This document shows, piece after piece, positions 44,773 through 56,785 of a stretch of DNA of 64,000 nucleotides. Position 1 is the stretch's first letter. Each line of letters opens with the position of its first letter. The stretch covers positions 62,001-126,000 of the forward strand of contig NZ_SHKN01000001.1 in the NCBI RefSeq assembly GCF_004217115.1, read 5' to 3'. Both the position numbers and the translations under genes were made by a program. Source of the stretch: Ancylomarina subtilis. Its GTDB lineage: Bacteria; Bacteroidota; Bacteroidia; Bacteroidales; Marinifilaceae. The notes beneath the pieces are model-generated. The model was given only the letters and a program-made list of their open reading frames with translations, had not been told where the DNA came from and searched no databases.

Positions 44773-46797
44773 TTAATTGTGTTTGTCGCTAAGCAGCATT
44801 AGGTAGTGTGCTGCTGACCACGAGAAATGATTCGCATTTAAACCTTTTCCACTGATGGGATGATAGTTCTCTCTGATAGGCGCATCGTCAAGCAGACCTT
44901 CGGTATTGTGCAAAAGCTTCTGACTTAATTGATCGGCTTCCTTTTGGTAGCCGTAACGCTCAAGTCCCTTAATGCCAAAGTAGGCTTGATCTAACCATAC
45001 CGGACCTCTCCAATAACCTTTCAGAGGATTGAATTTTTTATGATCGGCAACCAGTGTGGGGAAGGGAACCTTGGTTGCAAACTTTGTGGAATCCATCAGT
45101 ACTGTAACTACTCTTTTGGCCTGTTCTTTCGTTGCAATGCCAGTGTAAAGAGGAATCCAGCCTTCTGGTCCTTGTTGTACAGTCAATAGTTTTCCTGTTA
45201 CAATCTCCCTGTCATAGAAAAAGCCTGTTGCTTCGTCCCAAAAATCAGCTGCAATGCGTTGCTTGAGTTCTGTTGCTTCCTGCTTGTAGGTTTTGGCTTG
45301 ATCAGCACGTCCAATTAATTTTGCTAATTCTGCCAAATCTTCTTTTTCGGCCTGTAGGTAGGCATTCAGATCTACGGATTCCTGATTCATCGACCAGCCA
45401 TTCTCATTATTTTTTAGCATTTTCGAATCATCGAAGCGAACCGCATTGTCCATTCCAGATTCCCATTTAGCAGCGATGAGGGAACCGTCGGTTGAGCCAT
45501 ATTCGCACAAGCCGTTTTTGTCGTTATCACGATATTGGTACCACCAATTGTGGTACTTAACTAATTTAGGATATATCTCCTTTACAAACTCAAGGTCGGA
45601 TGTAGCCTTGTAGATTTCCAAGACTGCCCAGCTAGCCAATGGCGCTTTGGTATCGCGCCAGTTGTTCTCTTTGGAATCGAAATACACACAATCGGCAACC
45701 ATGCCCATTTCGTCCTGATACTGGAACATAGAGCGGAGGTTGCTCTTTGCCAGTTCGGGATTGAAACGAACCAGGGCAACTGCTTGTTTCCACGAATCCC
45801 AGGACCAAAAACCGTAGAATCCCTGATAAGCCGCTGATGGAAAGACGCCTGCATGGTTTAAGTCACCTGCTGCTGATCGCCAGTTGGTCAGTAGGGTTTG
45901 CACACATTTTACTGCCAGTTTACGATTTTCATTCTTTTCCAGTAATGGGTTTTCACTGTTCAAAGCTTTTTTCAAATAGCCATTCCATCTGCTTTTATTG
46001 TCAGCAAACAATTTGTCAGTCTGATTTAGCCAATTAGCGTACATATTTGTTTCCTTGACTGCTTCTTCCTGATTAAAGTAATAGGAGTGAAGCAGGCTGA
46101 TCTTAAGCGCTTCTCCCGACGCAATATCTAGCTTGTCTTTTATAAACATTTGGTAAGAATGTTTATCAGGTGAGATCTGAATCGACTTATCGGAGTCGTT
46201 ATGCAATAGGAAAAACTCATCACCTCTATCAAAATCAATTTTTAAACCATTCTCTGTTTCACTAAGTGTGATCCCTTTGGGAAACAGCTCACCTTTCCAG
46301 CCGACAAATAGGCTTTGGGTTTTCTCGCTTTTGTTTGTGATAAGGGTTTGAACAAGAGCTGTTCTTTCACTCACAAAAATCAGGCTGAGTTTTAAATTTA
46401 AGTTTTCCAGATCCAGATTTTGTTCCAGTTTGCCAGGCTTGTAGTTCTGTGTTGCCTGTGCTTTGCTCAAATCGATGGCAGTCATGTTTTCGGCATCAGT
46501 CAGCTCCAGTTGGCATAGGTTTTTACTCAACCACTGTCCCCACATTTTCATGGTTAGTGGGCCTGAGAATCCGCCGTAATACGAGGTACTATCAATATGG
46601 GGCAGTGCATAGCCATGCCAGGCACCTAAATCGGAAAATCCGAAGGGTGCAAGTTCGTATTGTGCCTGTGGGATACCTTGTATGTTCAGGATATTGACCA
46701 TTTCTTCCTGAAGATCTCCAATTTTATCAGTTTTTGGCTGACAAGCACTCCAAAACAGGAGGGCTAAGAGAAGTAAGGTGATATTTTTAGATGTCAT
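44773..46797 (-). CDS. GH63-type (YgjK-like) glucosidase lipoprotein
   Basis: A 674-residue exported lipoprotein (lipobox WSAC, Cys19). The N-terminal super-sandwich begins GAWHGYALP and GGFSGPLTMKMWGQW. An (alpha/alpha)6 barrel with YQGFYGFWSWDSWKQAVALV near residue 320, YGSTDGSL, and WRGPVWLDQAYFGIKGL near the end matches GH63 alpha-glucosidases of the YgjK type. It would remove glucose residues from oligosaccharides at the cell surface or in the periplasm. It follows the beta-galactosidase gene and a heptad-repeat spacer. Confidence 0.87.
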   Translation of the reverse strand: MTSKNITLLLLALLFWSACQPKTDKIGDLQEEMVNILNIQGIPQAQYELAPFGFSDLGAWHGYALPHIDSTSYYGGFSGPLTMKMWGQWLSKNLCQLELTDAENMTAIDLSKAQATQNYKPGKLEQNLDLENLNLKLSLIFVSERTALVQTLITNKSEKTQSLFVGWKGELFPKGITLSETENGLKIDFDRGDEFFLLHNDSDKSIQISPDKHSYQMFIKDKLDIASGEALKISLLHSYYFNQEEAVKETNMYANWLNQTDKLFADNKSRWNGYLKKALNSENPLLEKNENRKLAVKCVQTLLTNWRSAAGDLNHAGVFPSAAYQGFYGFWSWDSWKQAVALVRFNPELAKSNLRSMFQYQDEMGMVADCVYFDSKENNWRDTKAPLASWAVLEIYKATSDLEFVKEIYPKLVKYHNWWYQYRDNDKNGLCEYGSTDGSLIAAKWESGMDNAVRFDDSKMLKNNENGWSMNQESVDLNAYLQAEKEDLAELAKLIGRADQAKTYKQEATELKQRIAADFWDEATGFFYDREIVTGKLLTVQQGPEGWIPLYTGIATKEQAKRVVTVLMDSTKFATKVPFPTLVADHKKFNPLKGYWRGPVWLDQAYFGIKGLERYGYQKEADQLSQKLLHNTEGLLDDAPIRENYHPISGKGLNANHFSWSAAHYLMLLSDKHN

Positions 46798-46807
46798 ATT
46801 AGCTGTT

Positions 46808-46853
46808 GGTTATCGGTTATCATTTTCTGTTATTCATTTTGAAAATTGATAAC
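46808..46853. repeat. heptad-type intergenic repeat with inverted copy
   Basis: On the minus strand, seven-base units GATAACC-GATAACC-AACAGCT run up to the GH63 start. The plus strand shows GTTATCATTTTC opposed by GAAAATTGATAAC, an imperfect inverted repeat. It is similar in wording and arrangement to the element at 55355-55398. Confidence 0.55.
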
Positions 46854-46863
46854 ATGTTAGTTT

Positions 46864-50043
<3,180 letters not shown>

Positions 50044-50059
50044 TTAATTTTCAGGTTGA

Positions 50060-50077
50060 GACGCACAATTGTGTGTC
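50060..50077. promoter_or_regulatory. palindrome upstream of the beta-galactosidase gene
   Basis: An 18-base palindrome with one mismatch, GACGCACAA directly followed by TTGTGTGTC, 44 bases before the beta-galactosidase start in the spacer after the C69 gene. It could be an operator or a small RNA hairpin. There is no T tract, so it is not a terminator. It differs from the 33-base element near susC. Confidence 0.35.
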
Positions 50078-50104
50078 TGTATTTAATTACTATTCATCAA
50101 TGGT

Positions 50105-51736
50105 TTAGCTTCCTTGTTTGTTGTTTGTGTATTTGGTGATTAGAATATTCCTGATTTTGGTGAACAAATCAACCACACCTTGCATGTTTTCATTGCTTTT
50201 TTGAGTCAGGAATGCCTTAGCTTTTTTAGGATTTTTAGTGTATAGTTCTGTTGCTTTTTTGTCATTGGCTTCCATATTATCGAACAAACTTTGCTGAAAA
50301 GGATCACGATACATTTGCATATCCTTAACGGCATCCTGCCAACGCAAATACATCAGGTTGTCCACAAAGTCGATGGCCCAGCGTGCTGATGTCGGATCGT
50401 ATTGGTTTGGATCGTAATTTTTATAGGATTCGTGAATTTCCTCTGTGCCAGCATAGATGGGCACATACGGAGATGTGAATTGATTATCCTGGAAAACCCA
50501 GTAAACGCCACCAATAGCATCGGGTAACCACGATCGCAACTGGCAGATCATACCATAGTTACCTTTTGATACATTTCTACGGTTGGTAATATCCAGTAAT
50601 TCGCGCATGGCCGTTGTAGGAAAGGGTGTTGTTAAAGGGCTTTTTTCAAGTTTGCCATCTTTCGTAGGAACGTACCAATCCGGATCTGAGGTTTTATCGT
50701 AAATGGTCCCTTCAAATGTTGATCGCTGAAAAGCCATAATATCCTGAACAGAGATCTTTTTCTCTGGTTTCACCGAGAAAGGGTAGAGTGAAACATCCTC
50801 AACATATTGATGGTAGGCATCCTGTCCTTTAAAAGGATTACTTAAGCTACGATCAGGCCACTCCTTTAAATTGGGAGCAAAGCTGCTGTAGAACAACCAG
50901 AATCTGCCGCTTGCCCATTCTCTGAAGCAAGGGCTGTAAGCCTTTTGCCAGATGAAGGGTTTTCCCGAATCTTCTTTGTACCAGCCATGATCGATAGCGA
51001 CTTGTTTGTAATTATCTGATGCCATAAACCATTCCGGTTTCGAAAGATCAATTTCTTTGATGATGCTCCAGTTGGGTACAATGGCAATGTGATCGTCCGG
51101 TACACGTTGAGCAGCCCAAATGGCACCCGCTTTCCCGGATTCAGGAGTCCAATTCTTACCCACTGCCACAATTTCAAGCACCCAAACTTCATTGGGGTCG
51201 GCTATGCAAAGAGCCTCAGATTCAGGACCACAAGAGGGGAGGAATCCATATTTATCCATCAGTGATGTAATTAGCTTTATAGCTTCGCGTGCTGTTTTAC
51301 AGCGCTGCAAGGCAAAAATCATAGCTTGCTCAACGGTCATGATTTGTTTGCCAGTTTCCCTATCAACCTGCAACTCCGGCTTCTGACTGAGTGTACTTTC
51401 AGCTATTGCCAGTTGGTGTTCATTCATGTGCGAATAGGCTGAATGAAAATAGGTGTAGGTTTGTTCCACTTGTGGAATTTGGCCGATAATCTCACCGTAA
51501 TTATCCAATGCCCCATTAATTTCCTGAATGCCGTAGTAAACGGGGCACATGCTTCCAGCGGGGAATTTTTGCCCCTGCACAACACGAATTCGGGTATCGT
51601 TCCCTCCATAGGTGTGCGAGGTAATCACTGAACCGTCTACTGTTGCTTTTTTACCAGCTACAATATCGGTGCAGGCTTCTGCTTTTTGTCCAATTGCTAT
51701 GCTGATGAGGCTTATTAGAATGATTAGCTTTTTCAT
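50105..51736 (-). CDS. C69 family dipeptidase
   Basis: A 543-residue exported peptidase of the N-terminal nucleophile class. After the signal peptide the sequence AEACTDIVAGKKATVDGS places the nucleophile Cys22 at the mature N-terminus, as in PepD/C69 enzymes. Further family motifs are YTYFHSAYSHMNEHQLAIAE and GPESEALCIADPNEVWVLE. It cleaves dipeptides of broad specificity. It lies in line with peptidase genes for S37 and Xaa-Pro, which supports a peptide-catabolic role. Confidence 0.93.
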   Translation of the reverse strand: MKKLIILISLISIAIGQKAEACTDIVAGKKATVDGSVITSHTYGGNDTRIRVVQGQKFPAGSMCPVYYGIQEINGALDNYGEIIGQIPQVEQTYTYFHSAYSHMNEHQLAIAESTLSQKPELQVDRETGKQIMTVEQAMIFALQRCKTAREAIKLITSLMDKYGFLPSCGPESEALCIADPNEVWVLEIVAVGKNWTPESGKAGAIWAAQRVPDDHIAIVPNWSIIKEIDLSKPEWFMASDNYKQVAIDHGWYKEDSGKPFIWQKAYSPCFREWASGRFWLFYSSFAPNLKEWPDRSLSNPFKGQDAYHQYVEDVSLYPFSVKPEKKISVQDIMAFQRSTFEGTIYDKTSDPDWYVPTKDGKLEKSPLTTPFPTTAMRELLDITNRRNVSKGNYGMICQLRSWLPDAIGGVYWVFQDNQFTSPYVPIYAGTEEIHESYKNYDPNQYDPTSARWAIDFVDNLMYLRWQDAVKDMQMYRDPFQQSLFDNMEANDKKATELYTKNPKKAKAFLTQKSNENMQGVVDLFTKIRNILITKYTNNKQGS

Positions 51737-51761
51737 ATATTTTAGTGTTGTCTTTTGTGGG

Positions 51762-51789
51762 AAAACTGATAACCGAAAACAGAGAATAA
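51762..51789. repeat. heptad-type intergenic repeat
   Basis: Four seven-base units in a row: GAAAACT, GATAACC, GAAAACA, GAGAATA. They lie between the S37 and C69 genes. The units resemble those at 46808-46853, 54312-54353 and 55355-55398. Confidence 0.55.
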
Positions 51790-51795
51790 TTTTAT

Positions 51796-53106
51796 TTAGT
51801 TACTAATTAATTTTTCTTCGTCAATATCCATTTCCAACCAGGTTTCCAGTGTTTTCACAATCTCTTTTTGCATTTCAGGAGGAAAGCTTTTGATGCGGGT
51901 GCTGTGTGCTCCGGCAGGATTTACGAATTTTTTGCATTTGTCATTACCATTTAAATCCACTTGAGTGGCTGACCATGTATCATATTCTCCATAAATAAAT
52001 AATATCTTTTCTGCATCGGATTGTAGCCAATGATTGACAGCCTGCATCGATTCCGGCCTGAAAGTTCCTTCAACCCCTTTAGGCAATGTGAAATCGAAGG
52101 TTAAATCTTTTGGGTAGTTAATGTATTTCTTAAAAGGCGAAACCTCGTAGCTGTACATGCCAATCTCAGTCAGTGCCTGATAGAAAAAGGGTTGTTGTTT
52201 AATGATGTCTTTATCTTCGAAGAAACTAAATGATGAAGCTTTTGTTAAGTGTTGGAATAAATCTTCAGGACTGGCATCCGATCCCGGGATTTCATCGGAA
52301 TTGGTATTGCCCCATTGCCAAAAGGAAAAAGAATATTCAAGGATATTTAGATCCAAAGCCTTTTCCAGACCTATTGAAAATTGGTAATCTTTTTCTTTAG
52401 CAAGTTTATCCAGTAATGGTATGAGATCGGTCTTCTTTTCGAAACAAGCAATCTGAAAATCCTTGATTTTTTTTCGAGTTAATTCATCTCCTACACTAGC
52501 CAGATGTTTGTGTATTCTGTCATCCTCCCGGTTGAGGTTCATCGGAGCTACGTAAGGCACACTCACATCCACATCATCGGGATAATAATAGCGGTGGTAA
52601 ATGGTTGTTTGCCCGCCTTTACTGATACCTGTTGTAATCCATTTATTCTCATAGATCTTTTTTAAGGCTTGAATGACAGTATGTTGGTCGGCAGCTGCTT
52701 GCTTAATAGTAAGCTTGTCCCATTGCAAACTATCGGGTCTTGATTGTTTGAAATACCGATGCTCAATGGTCAATTGATTGGCATCGATTAGTTTACTGAG
52801 TTCTCCGGCTTTGTTAGTCCAGATGTTATAGCCTTGTATTTCAACAACCATAGGTTTTGAAAGATCGCGGTGTCCCAAAAGAACTCTTTGCTTAAAAGTA
52901 CCCAGTTTTGGGTTTTCGTGATCGATAGGCTGTGTAAACCACATTTCGTAATATCCATTGAAAGTGGTATCACCAACAATTTTTTCGACACTCACATTGG
53001 GTAGTTCGCTAAGTTGAGTGAGAAGATCTTTAGTCTGTGTTTGGCAGGCTGCCATAAGCCCCATAAGGGTAATGACTAGTAAATATCTGAATTTTTTGAT
53101 TTTCAT
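51796..53106 (-). CDS. S37-type (PS-10) tripeptidyl peptidase lipoprotein
   Basis: A 436-residue lipoprotein (lipobox LMAAC, Cys21) with an alpha/beta-hydrolase fold. The nucleophile is Ser162 in TGISKGGQT, the aspartate is likely in YGEYDTWSA and the histidine in PAGAHSTRI. SKGG and the substrate-facing WFTQPIDHENP motif match family S37, whose Streptomyces members release proline-containing tripeptides from the N-terminus. It would act in the periplasm or at the cell surface, supplying short peptides to the neighbouring C69 and Xaa-Pro enzymes. Confidence 0.87.
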   Translation of the reverse strand: MKIKKFRYLLVITLMGLMAACQTQTKDLLTQLSELPNVSVEKIVGDTTFNGYYEMWFTQPIDHENPKLGTFKQRVLLGHRDLSKPMVVEIQGYNIWTNKAGELSKLIDANQLTIEHRYFKQSRPDSLQWDKLTIKQAAADQHTVIQALKKIYENKWITTGISKGGQTTIYHRYYYPDDVDVSVPYVAPMNLNREDDRIHKHLASVGDELTRKKIKDFQIACFEKKTDLIPLLDKLAKEKDYQFSIGLEKALDLNILEYSFSFWQWGNTNSDEIPGSDASPEDLFQHLTKASSFSFFEDKDIIKQQPFFYQALTEIGMYSYEVSPFKKYINYPKDLTFDFTLPKGVEGTFRPESMQAVNHWLQSDAEKILFIYGEYDTWSATQVDLNGNDKCKKFVNPAGAHSTRIKSFPPEMQKEIVKTLETWLEMDIDEEKLISN

Positions 53107-53132
53107 ATGATTTCAATTTTGAGTTTTTTATC

Positions 53133-53220
53133 AAAAAGAAAACCTGACAGCTAAAGTCTAAGGCTTACTGCAAATAAGGTGAATCTTATATAATTCTTTT
53201 GACTCAGCTTACAGGTTTTC
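53133..53220 (-). terminator. long-loop hairpin with T tract upstream of the S37 gene
   Basis: A 15-base stem with two mismatches (53138-53152 with 53206-53220) encloses a 53-base loop. On the minus strand it ends in CAGGTTTTC followed by TTTTTG. It could terminate the dehydratase transcript or act as a leader structure controlling the S37 gene. Confidence 0.5.
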
Positions 53221-53230
53221 TATCTTCATG

Positions 53231-53268
<38 letters not shown>

Positions 53269-53269
53269 C

Positions 53270-54310
53270 TTATCTAAAAATAAACCCATCCTTTAGGGGA
53301 TCATTGGGATCAAAATAAAATTCATTTTGTCCTGTGATGGAAGCTGTGCCACTTACCTCCGGGATTACGGCATGGTGGTCGCCATACTCACAAGACTTCA
53401 CAATTTTCACGGTCATGGTGCTGCCCAAGATGCTTTCAATAGTGATTTCTTCATTTTCGTTTAATTCTCCTTTTGCATAGTGAATGGCTGCCCTGGCACT
53501 TACTCCTGATCCTGTTGGCGAACGATCGACTTCGCCTTCGGCAAAAATGCAGACATTGCGAGAGTGATGCTTTGGACCCTTGGCTTTACCAATGAAAATG
53601 GTACCGTACAGGAAGCTTAGATCTTCTTCGAATGGGTGTTTCACGTCGAACTGATCCATAACCGCATATTTAATTTTACGCCCAGATTCAATTAGTTTAT
53701 TATAATCCGATTCATCCAGATTTAAACCCAAATCTTCTGCTTGCACATAGGCATAAAAAGCGCCGCCATAAGCCAGGTCAAACAGAACTTTGCCTAAGTC
53801 GGGGACGTTAACAATTTGATCTTTTAGAGCCATAAAGGAGGGCACATTCTGAAAGGTAACACGCTTTACTTTCCCATTTTTTCTGAAAGCCTGACAGGTG
53901 ATTTGTCCCGGAGGGGCATCAATTCGGATGATGGGATTGTTTTCTTCACGTACGATCATCCCTGTATCCAGAACCAGTGTAATCAGTGCAATCATGGCAT
54001 GGCCGCACATGGTGCTGTAACCCTCGTTGTGCAAAAAGAAGGTCCCGAAATCCCCATTTTCAGTGGTGGCTTCAGTAATTATGGCGCCATACATGTCGGC
54101 ATGTCCCCGGGGCTCCCACATGGTTCCTGTGCGGATGTAATCAAAATTATCGCGAAAGTAGCGATGCTTTTCAAGTATGGTATTGCCTTTGATCTCTGGG
54201 AAACCATGTGTGAATACGCGTAAGGGTTCGCCTCCGGTATGCAGGTCGATGGTTTTAATTTTTAACCAGTCTTTTGGGGCTTCCCATTTCCAATCGTCAA
54301 GTATGTTCAT
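53270..54310 (-). CDS. proline racemase-family enzyme, predicted trans-3-hydroxy-L-proline dehydratase
   Basis: A 346-residue PLP-independent proline racemase-fold protein. The first catalytic position is Cys102 in STMCGHAMI. The second is Thr266 in DRSPTGSGVSAR, where racemases and 4-hydroxyproline epimerases have Cys. From family knowledge, the Cys/Thr pair marks trans-3-hydroxy-L-proline dehydratases, including the human enzyme, which yield delta-1-pyrroline-2-carboxylate. The adjacent OCD-family gene could reduce that product to L-proline. Cytoplasmic, no signal peptide. Confidence 0.88.
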   Translation of the reverse strand: MNILDDWKWEAPKDWLKIKTIDLHTGGEPLRVFTHGFPEIKGNTILEKHRYFRDNFDYIRTGTMWEPRGHADMYGAIITEATTENGDFGTFFLHNEGYSTMCGHAMIALITLVLDTGMIVREENNPIIRIDAPPGQITCQAFRKNGKVKRVTFQNVPSFMALKDQIVNVPDLGKVLFDLAYGGAFYAYVQAEDLGLNLDESDYNKLIESGRKIKYAVMDQFDVKHPFEEDLSFLYGTIFIGKAKGPKHHSRNVCIFAEGEVDRSPTGSGVSARAAIHYAKGELNENEEITIESILGSTMTVKIVKSCEYGDHHAVIPEVSGTASITGQNEFYFDPNDPLKDGFIFR

Positions 54311-54311
54311 T

Positions 54312-54353
54312 GTTTAAGGATAAAGTAAAAAGGTTAAAGTGAGAAGAAGCTGA
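54312..54353. repeat. heptad-type purine tract in the leader of the dehydratase gene
   Basis: Plus-strand heptads GTTTAAG, GATAAAG, TAAAAAG, GTTAAAG, TGAGAAG, AAGCTGA. In the mRNA this is a pyrimidine-rich tract that runs up to the start codon, where a ribosome-binding site would be expected to be purine-rich. Confidence 0.5.
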
Positions 54354-54359
54354 TAACAT

Positions 54360-55319
54360 CTATATCTCTATTTTAGTTCCGATGTTTAAATTGATGGCTT
54401 TGCGATATATTTCCCGAGCTATAATCAGGTCAAACAGAGCCATCCCAACTGACTTAAACAGACTCGTTTCTGGTTTGATTTTCTGCTTAGATTTAATCAG
54501 TTTACTGATAGGAATGATTTGATTGTCGGTTATCAAGCCATTTTTAAGTGGCGTCGCAATATCTCCAGATTCTTCCTTGGCAAAGGGAGTGTCTACATAT
54601 AATGTATCCAGAAGAGGGTAGAGTTGTTCAGGAAATTCATGCATGTCGGGTTTGTAGGACCCAATGCCAATAAAATGCTTGCCCTTTAACAGGTCTCTAT
54701 CTTCAGGGATAACAGCTTGTTTCGATGTGGTGGCTGTAATAATAATTTGACTTTTTTCAACCAATTCCCGATTGCTATTACACGTTTTTAGTTCAACATT
54801 AGGCAATTCTATGTGAAGCTTTGCAATGAATTCATTTACTTTCTCTTGTTGCATATCGAATACGTAAAGCGCTTTGATAGGACGAACTTTACAGGCAAAG
54901 AGAGCCTGTGTAAAGCCTTGCATGCCCGTGCCAATAATTCCTAATGAGTCTGCACTCTCAGGTGTGGTGTATTTGATTCCAATTCCACCGACTGCTCCTG
55001 TTCGGAATGCGGTTAGTGCTGCACCGTTTATTAGAGCTAATGGTTCCCCATTTTGACCATCGTTTAAAATCATACTGCCGTAAATGGAAGGTCGATTTCT
55101 TTTTGGATTTTCCGGGTTAACACTAACGAGTTTGGTTCCAAAAAACTGATCGGTAAAACAAGGCATTAAAAGGAGCGTGTTATCCCCGTGGTGTGCATGC
55201 ATGCGATTGGGCATATGAAAATCCCCAGCCTCAAAAAGCAAAAAAGCTTCTTCTATAGCAGCCAACGCTTCTTCTACGGAAAGTGCTGACCAGATTTCTT
55301 TTTGATTTAGTATGAGCAT
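54360..55319 (-). CDS. ornithine cyclodeaminase/mu-crystallin family enzyme, predicted delta-1-pyrroline-2-carboxylate reductase
   Basis: A 319-residue NAD(P)-dependent protein of the OCD/mu-crystallin family. The dinucleotide motif is LGIIGTGMQGFTQA (about 126-139); family motifs GAALTAFRTGAVGGIG and KLVSVNPENP are present. The family includes ornithine cyclodeaminase, alanine dehydrogenase and pyrroline-2-carboxylate reductase. Position directly upstream of the Cys/Thr dehydratase makes the reductase that completes trans-3-hydroxyproline conversion to proline the best inference. Alternative: ornithine to proline cyclisation. Confidence 0.87.
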   Translation of the reverse strand: MLILNQKEIWSALSVEEALAAIEEAFLLFEAGDFHMPNRMHAHHGDNTLLLMPCFTDQFFGTKLVSVNPENPKRNRPSIYGSMILNDGQNGEPLALINGAALTAFRTGAVGGIGIKYTTPESADSLGIIGTGMQGFTQALFACKVRPIKALYVFDMQQEKVNEFIAKLHIELPNVELKTCNSNRELVEKSQIIITATTSKQAVIPEDRDLLKGKHFIGIGSYKPDMHEFPEQLYPLLDTLYVDTPFAKEESGDIATPLKNGLITDNQIIPISKLIKSKQKIKPETSLFKSVGMALFDLIIAREIYRKAINLNIGTKIEI

Positions 55320-55354
55320 GAGGTTAAGGGTAAAAAAGGATAAAGGGAAAAAGA

Positions 55355-55398
55355 TAGTTGTCAGTTTTCTGTTATTGACAAGCGAAAACTGACAACTA
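55355..55398 (-). terminator. 15-base inverted repeat after the Xaa-Pro aminopeptidase gene
   Basis: Perfect 15-base arms (55355-55369 and 55384-55398) with a 14-base loop; on the minus strand the hairpin is followed by TCTTTTTC. It could terminate the pepP-type transcript. Its units (GAAAACT, GACAACT) belong to the same heptad-like family as nearby spacers. Confidence 0.6.
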
Positions 55399-55405
55399 AT
55401 AATAA

Positions 55406-56785
55406 TTATCTCATAGCTTCGACGTCTGCTATGGTTTTAGGAATTGGTTTTCCCAGTAAACGAGCGCCATTTTTAGTAATTAAGAAATCTTCTTCGTTGC
55501 GGCAACCACCAAAGTCTTTGTATTGTTCCACTTTGTCGTAGTTTATAAATTCAGCAAAGCGGTTTTCAGCTTTCCACATATCAATCAGCTCAGGAATAAA
55601 ATAGATGCCCGGCTCAATGGTCAGAACAAAATTTTCTTCCAATTCACGTCCTAAACGCAAGGATTTAAGGCCGAATTGCGTGCTTTTAGCTTCACCGTTA
55701 TAACCAACATAAACCTCACCCAGATTTTCCATATCATGTACATCCATACCCATCATATGACCCAATCCACATTGGAAAAATAGTGCATGAGCACCTTGTT
55801 GTACTGCTGCGTCCAAATCACCTTTCATAAAGCCCATTTCTTTCATGCCTTCAGCAATTGTTCGACCAGCCTTTAAATGAATATCCTTAAATTTTACTCC
55901 CGGAGCTAACATATCAATAGCAGCTTCGTGAGCATTAAGAGCAATCTGATAAATTTCCTTTTGGCGAGCGGTAAATGTTTTGTCTACAGGGAAAGTACTT
56001 GACATGTCGCCAGCATAATGCATGCTGTTCTCAGCACCACAGTCGAGCAGTAACATATCGCCACTTTTTAGGGTATTGCCATGATAATGGTTGTGCAGCG
56101 TTTGACCGTTGATGGTGGCGATAACCGGAAAGGACAGTTGTCCGCCAGCAGCAATAGCCACTTGTTGAACGGCCGCAGCAATCTCGGATTCTTTCATGCC
56201 TGCGCGAGCCATACGCATTGCAGCCAAATGCATTTCAGCAGTAATGTTTACGGCATCCTCAATTAATACAATTTCTTCCTGACTTTTGTAGTTTCTTTGA
56301 TTTACCACAGCTTTTATAAAGTTGATAGATTGCCCCGCATTGGCTTGAGATGGCATTATACTTAAAAGCTCAAATAGTTTAATTTGATGTTCCGGGCGAT
56401 AAGGTGGTAAATAATGGATTTGTCTTCCCTTTGCTATTGCAGTCTGAAGGTAATCCTTTAGTTGAGAGGCAGGTTTTGTTTCGTGAATTCCAACATACTC
56501 TGATTTTTCCTTAATCGTAGGCTGGCTTCCCATCCAAACAATATGATCTATTGTCAATTCGTCACCAAAAATGATCTCACGATTTTCATCGATATCGATA
56601 ATGGCATTTAAGCCAGCATAGTCAGATCCGAAAAAATACAGGAAGGTACTATCCTGACGGAAGTGATAGGTGTTGTCGGCATAATTCATGCCTGACTCAT
56701 CATTCCCCAGAAATAGGAGTATACCAGATTTAACATCAGATTTAAGCTTATTGCGTCTGTTGATATAAGTTTCTTTTGAAAACAT
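55406..56785 (-). CDS. Xaa-Pro aminopeptidase (M24B, aminopeptidase P)
   Basis: A 459-residue dinuclear metallopeptidase that removes N-terminal residues preceding proline. The creatinase-like N-terminal domain is followed by the pita-bread catalytic domain with metal ligands in LLLDCGAE, YAGDMSST, GLGHMMGMDVHD, LTIEPGIY and GGCRNEEDFL (two Asp, His, two Glu). No signal peptide, so cytosolic. It lies downstream of a palindromic element also found upstream of susC and begins a run of proline-related enzymes. Confidence 0.95.
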   Translation of the reverse strand: MFSKETYINRRNKLKSDVKSGILLFLGNDESGMNYADNTYHFRQDSTFLYFFGSDYAGLNAIIDIDENREIIFGDELTIDHIVWMGSQPTIKEKSEYVGIHETKPASQLKDYLQTAIAKGRQIHYLPPYRPEHQIKLFELLSIMPSQANAGQSINFIKAVVNQRNYKSQEEIVLIEDAVNITAEMHLAAMRMARAGMKESEIAAAVQQVAIAAGGQLSFPVIATINGQTLHNHYHGNTLKSGDMLLLDCGAENSMHYAGDMSSTFPVDKTFTARQKEIYQIALNAHEAAIDMLAPGVKFKDIHLKAGRTIAEGMKEMGFMKGDLDAAVQQGAHALFFQCGLGHMMGMDVHDMENLGEVYVGYNGEAKSTQFGLKSLRLGRELEENFVLTIEPGIYFIPELIDMWKAENRFAEFINYDKVEQYKDFGGCRNEEDFLITKNGARLLGKPIPKTIADVEAMR

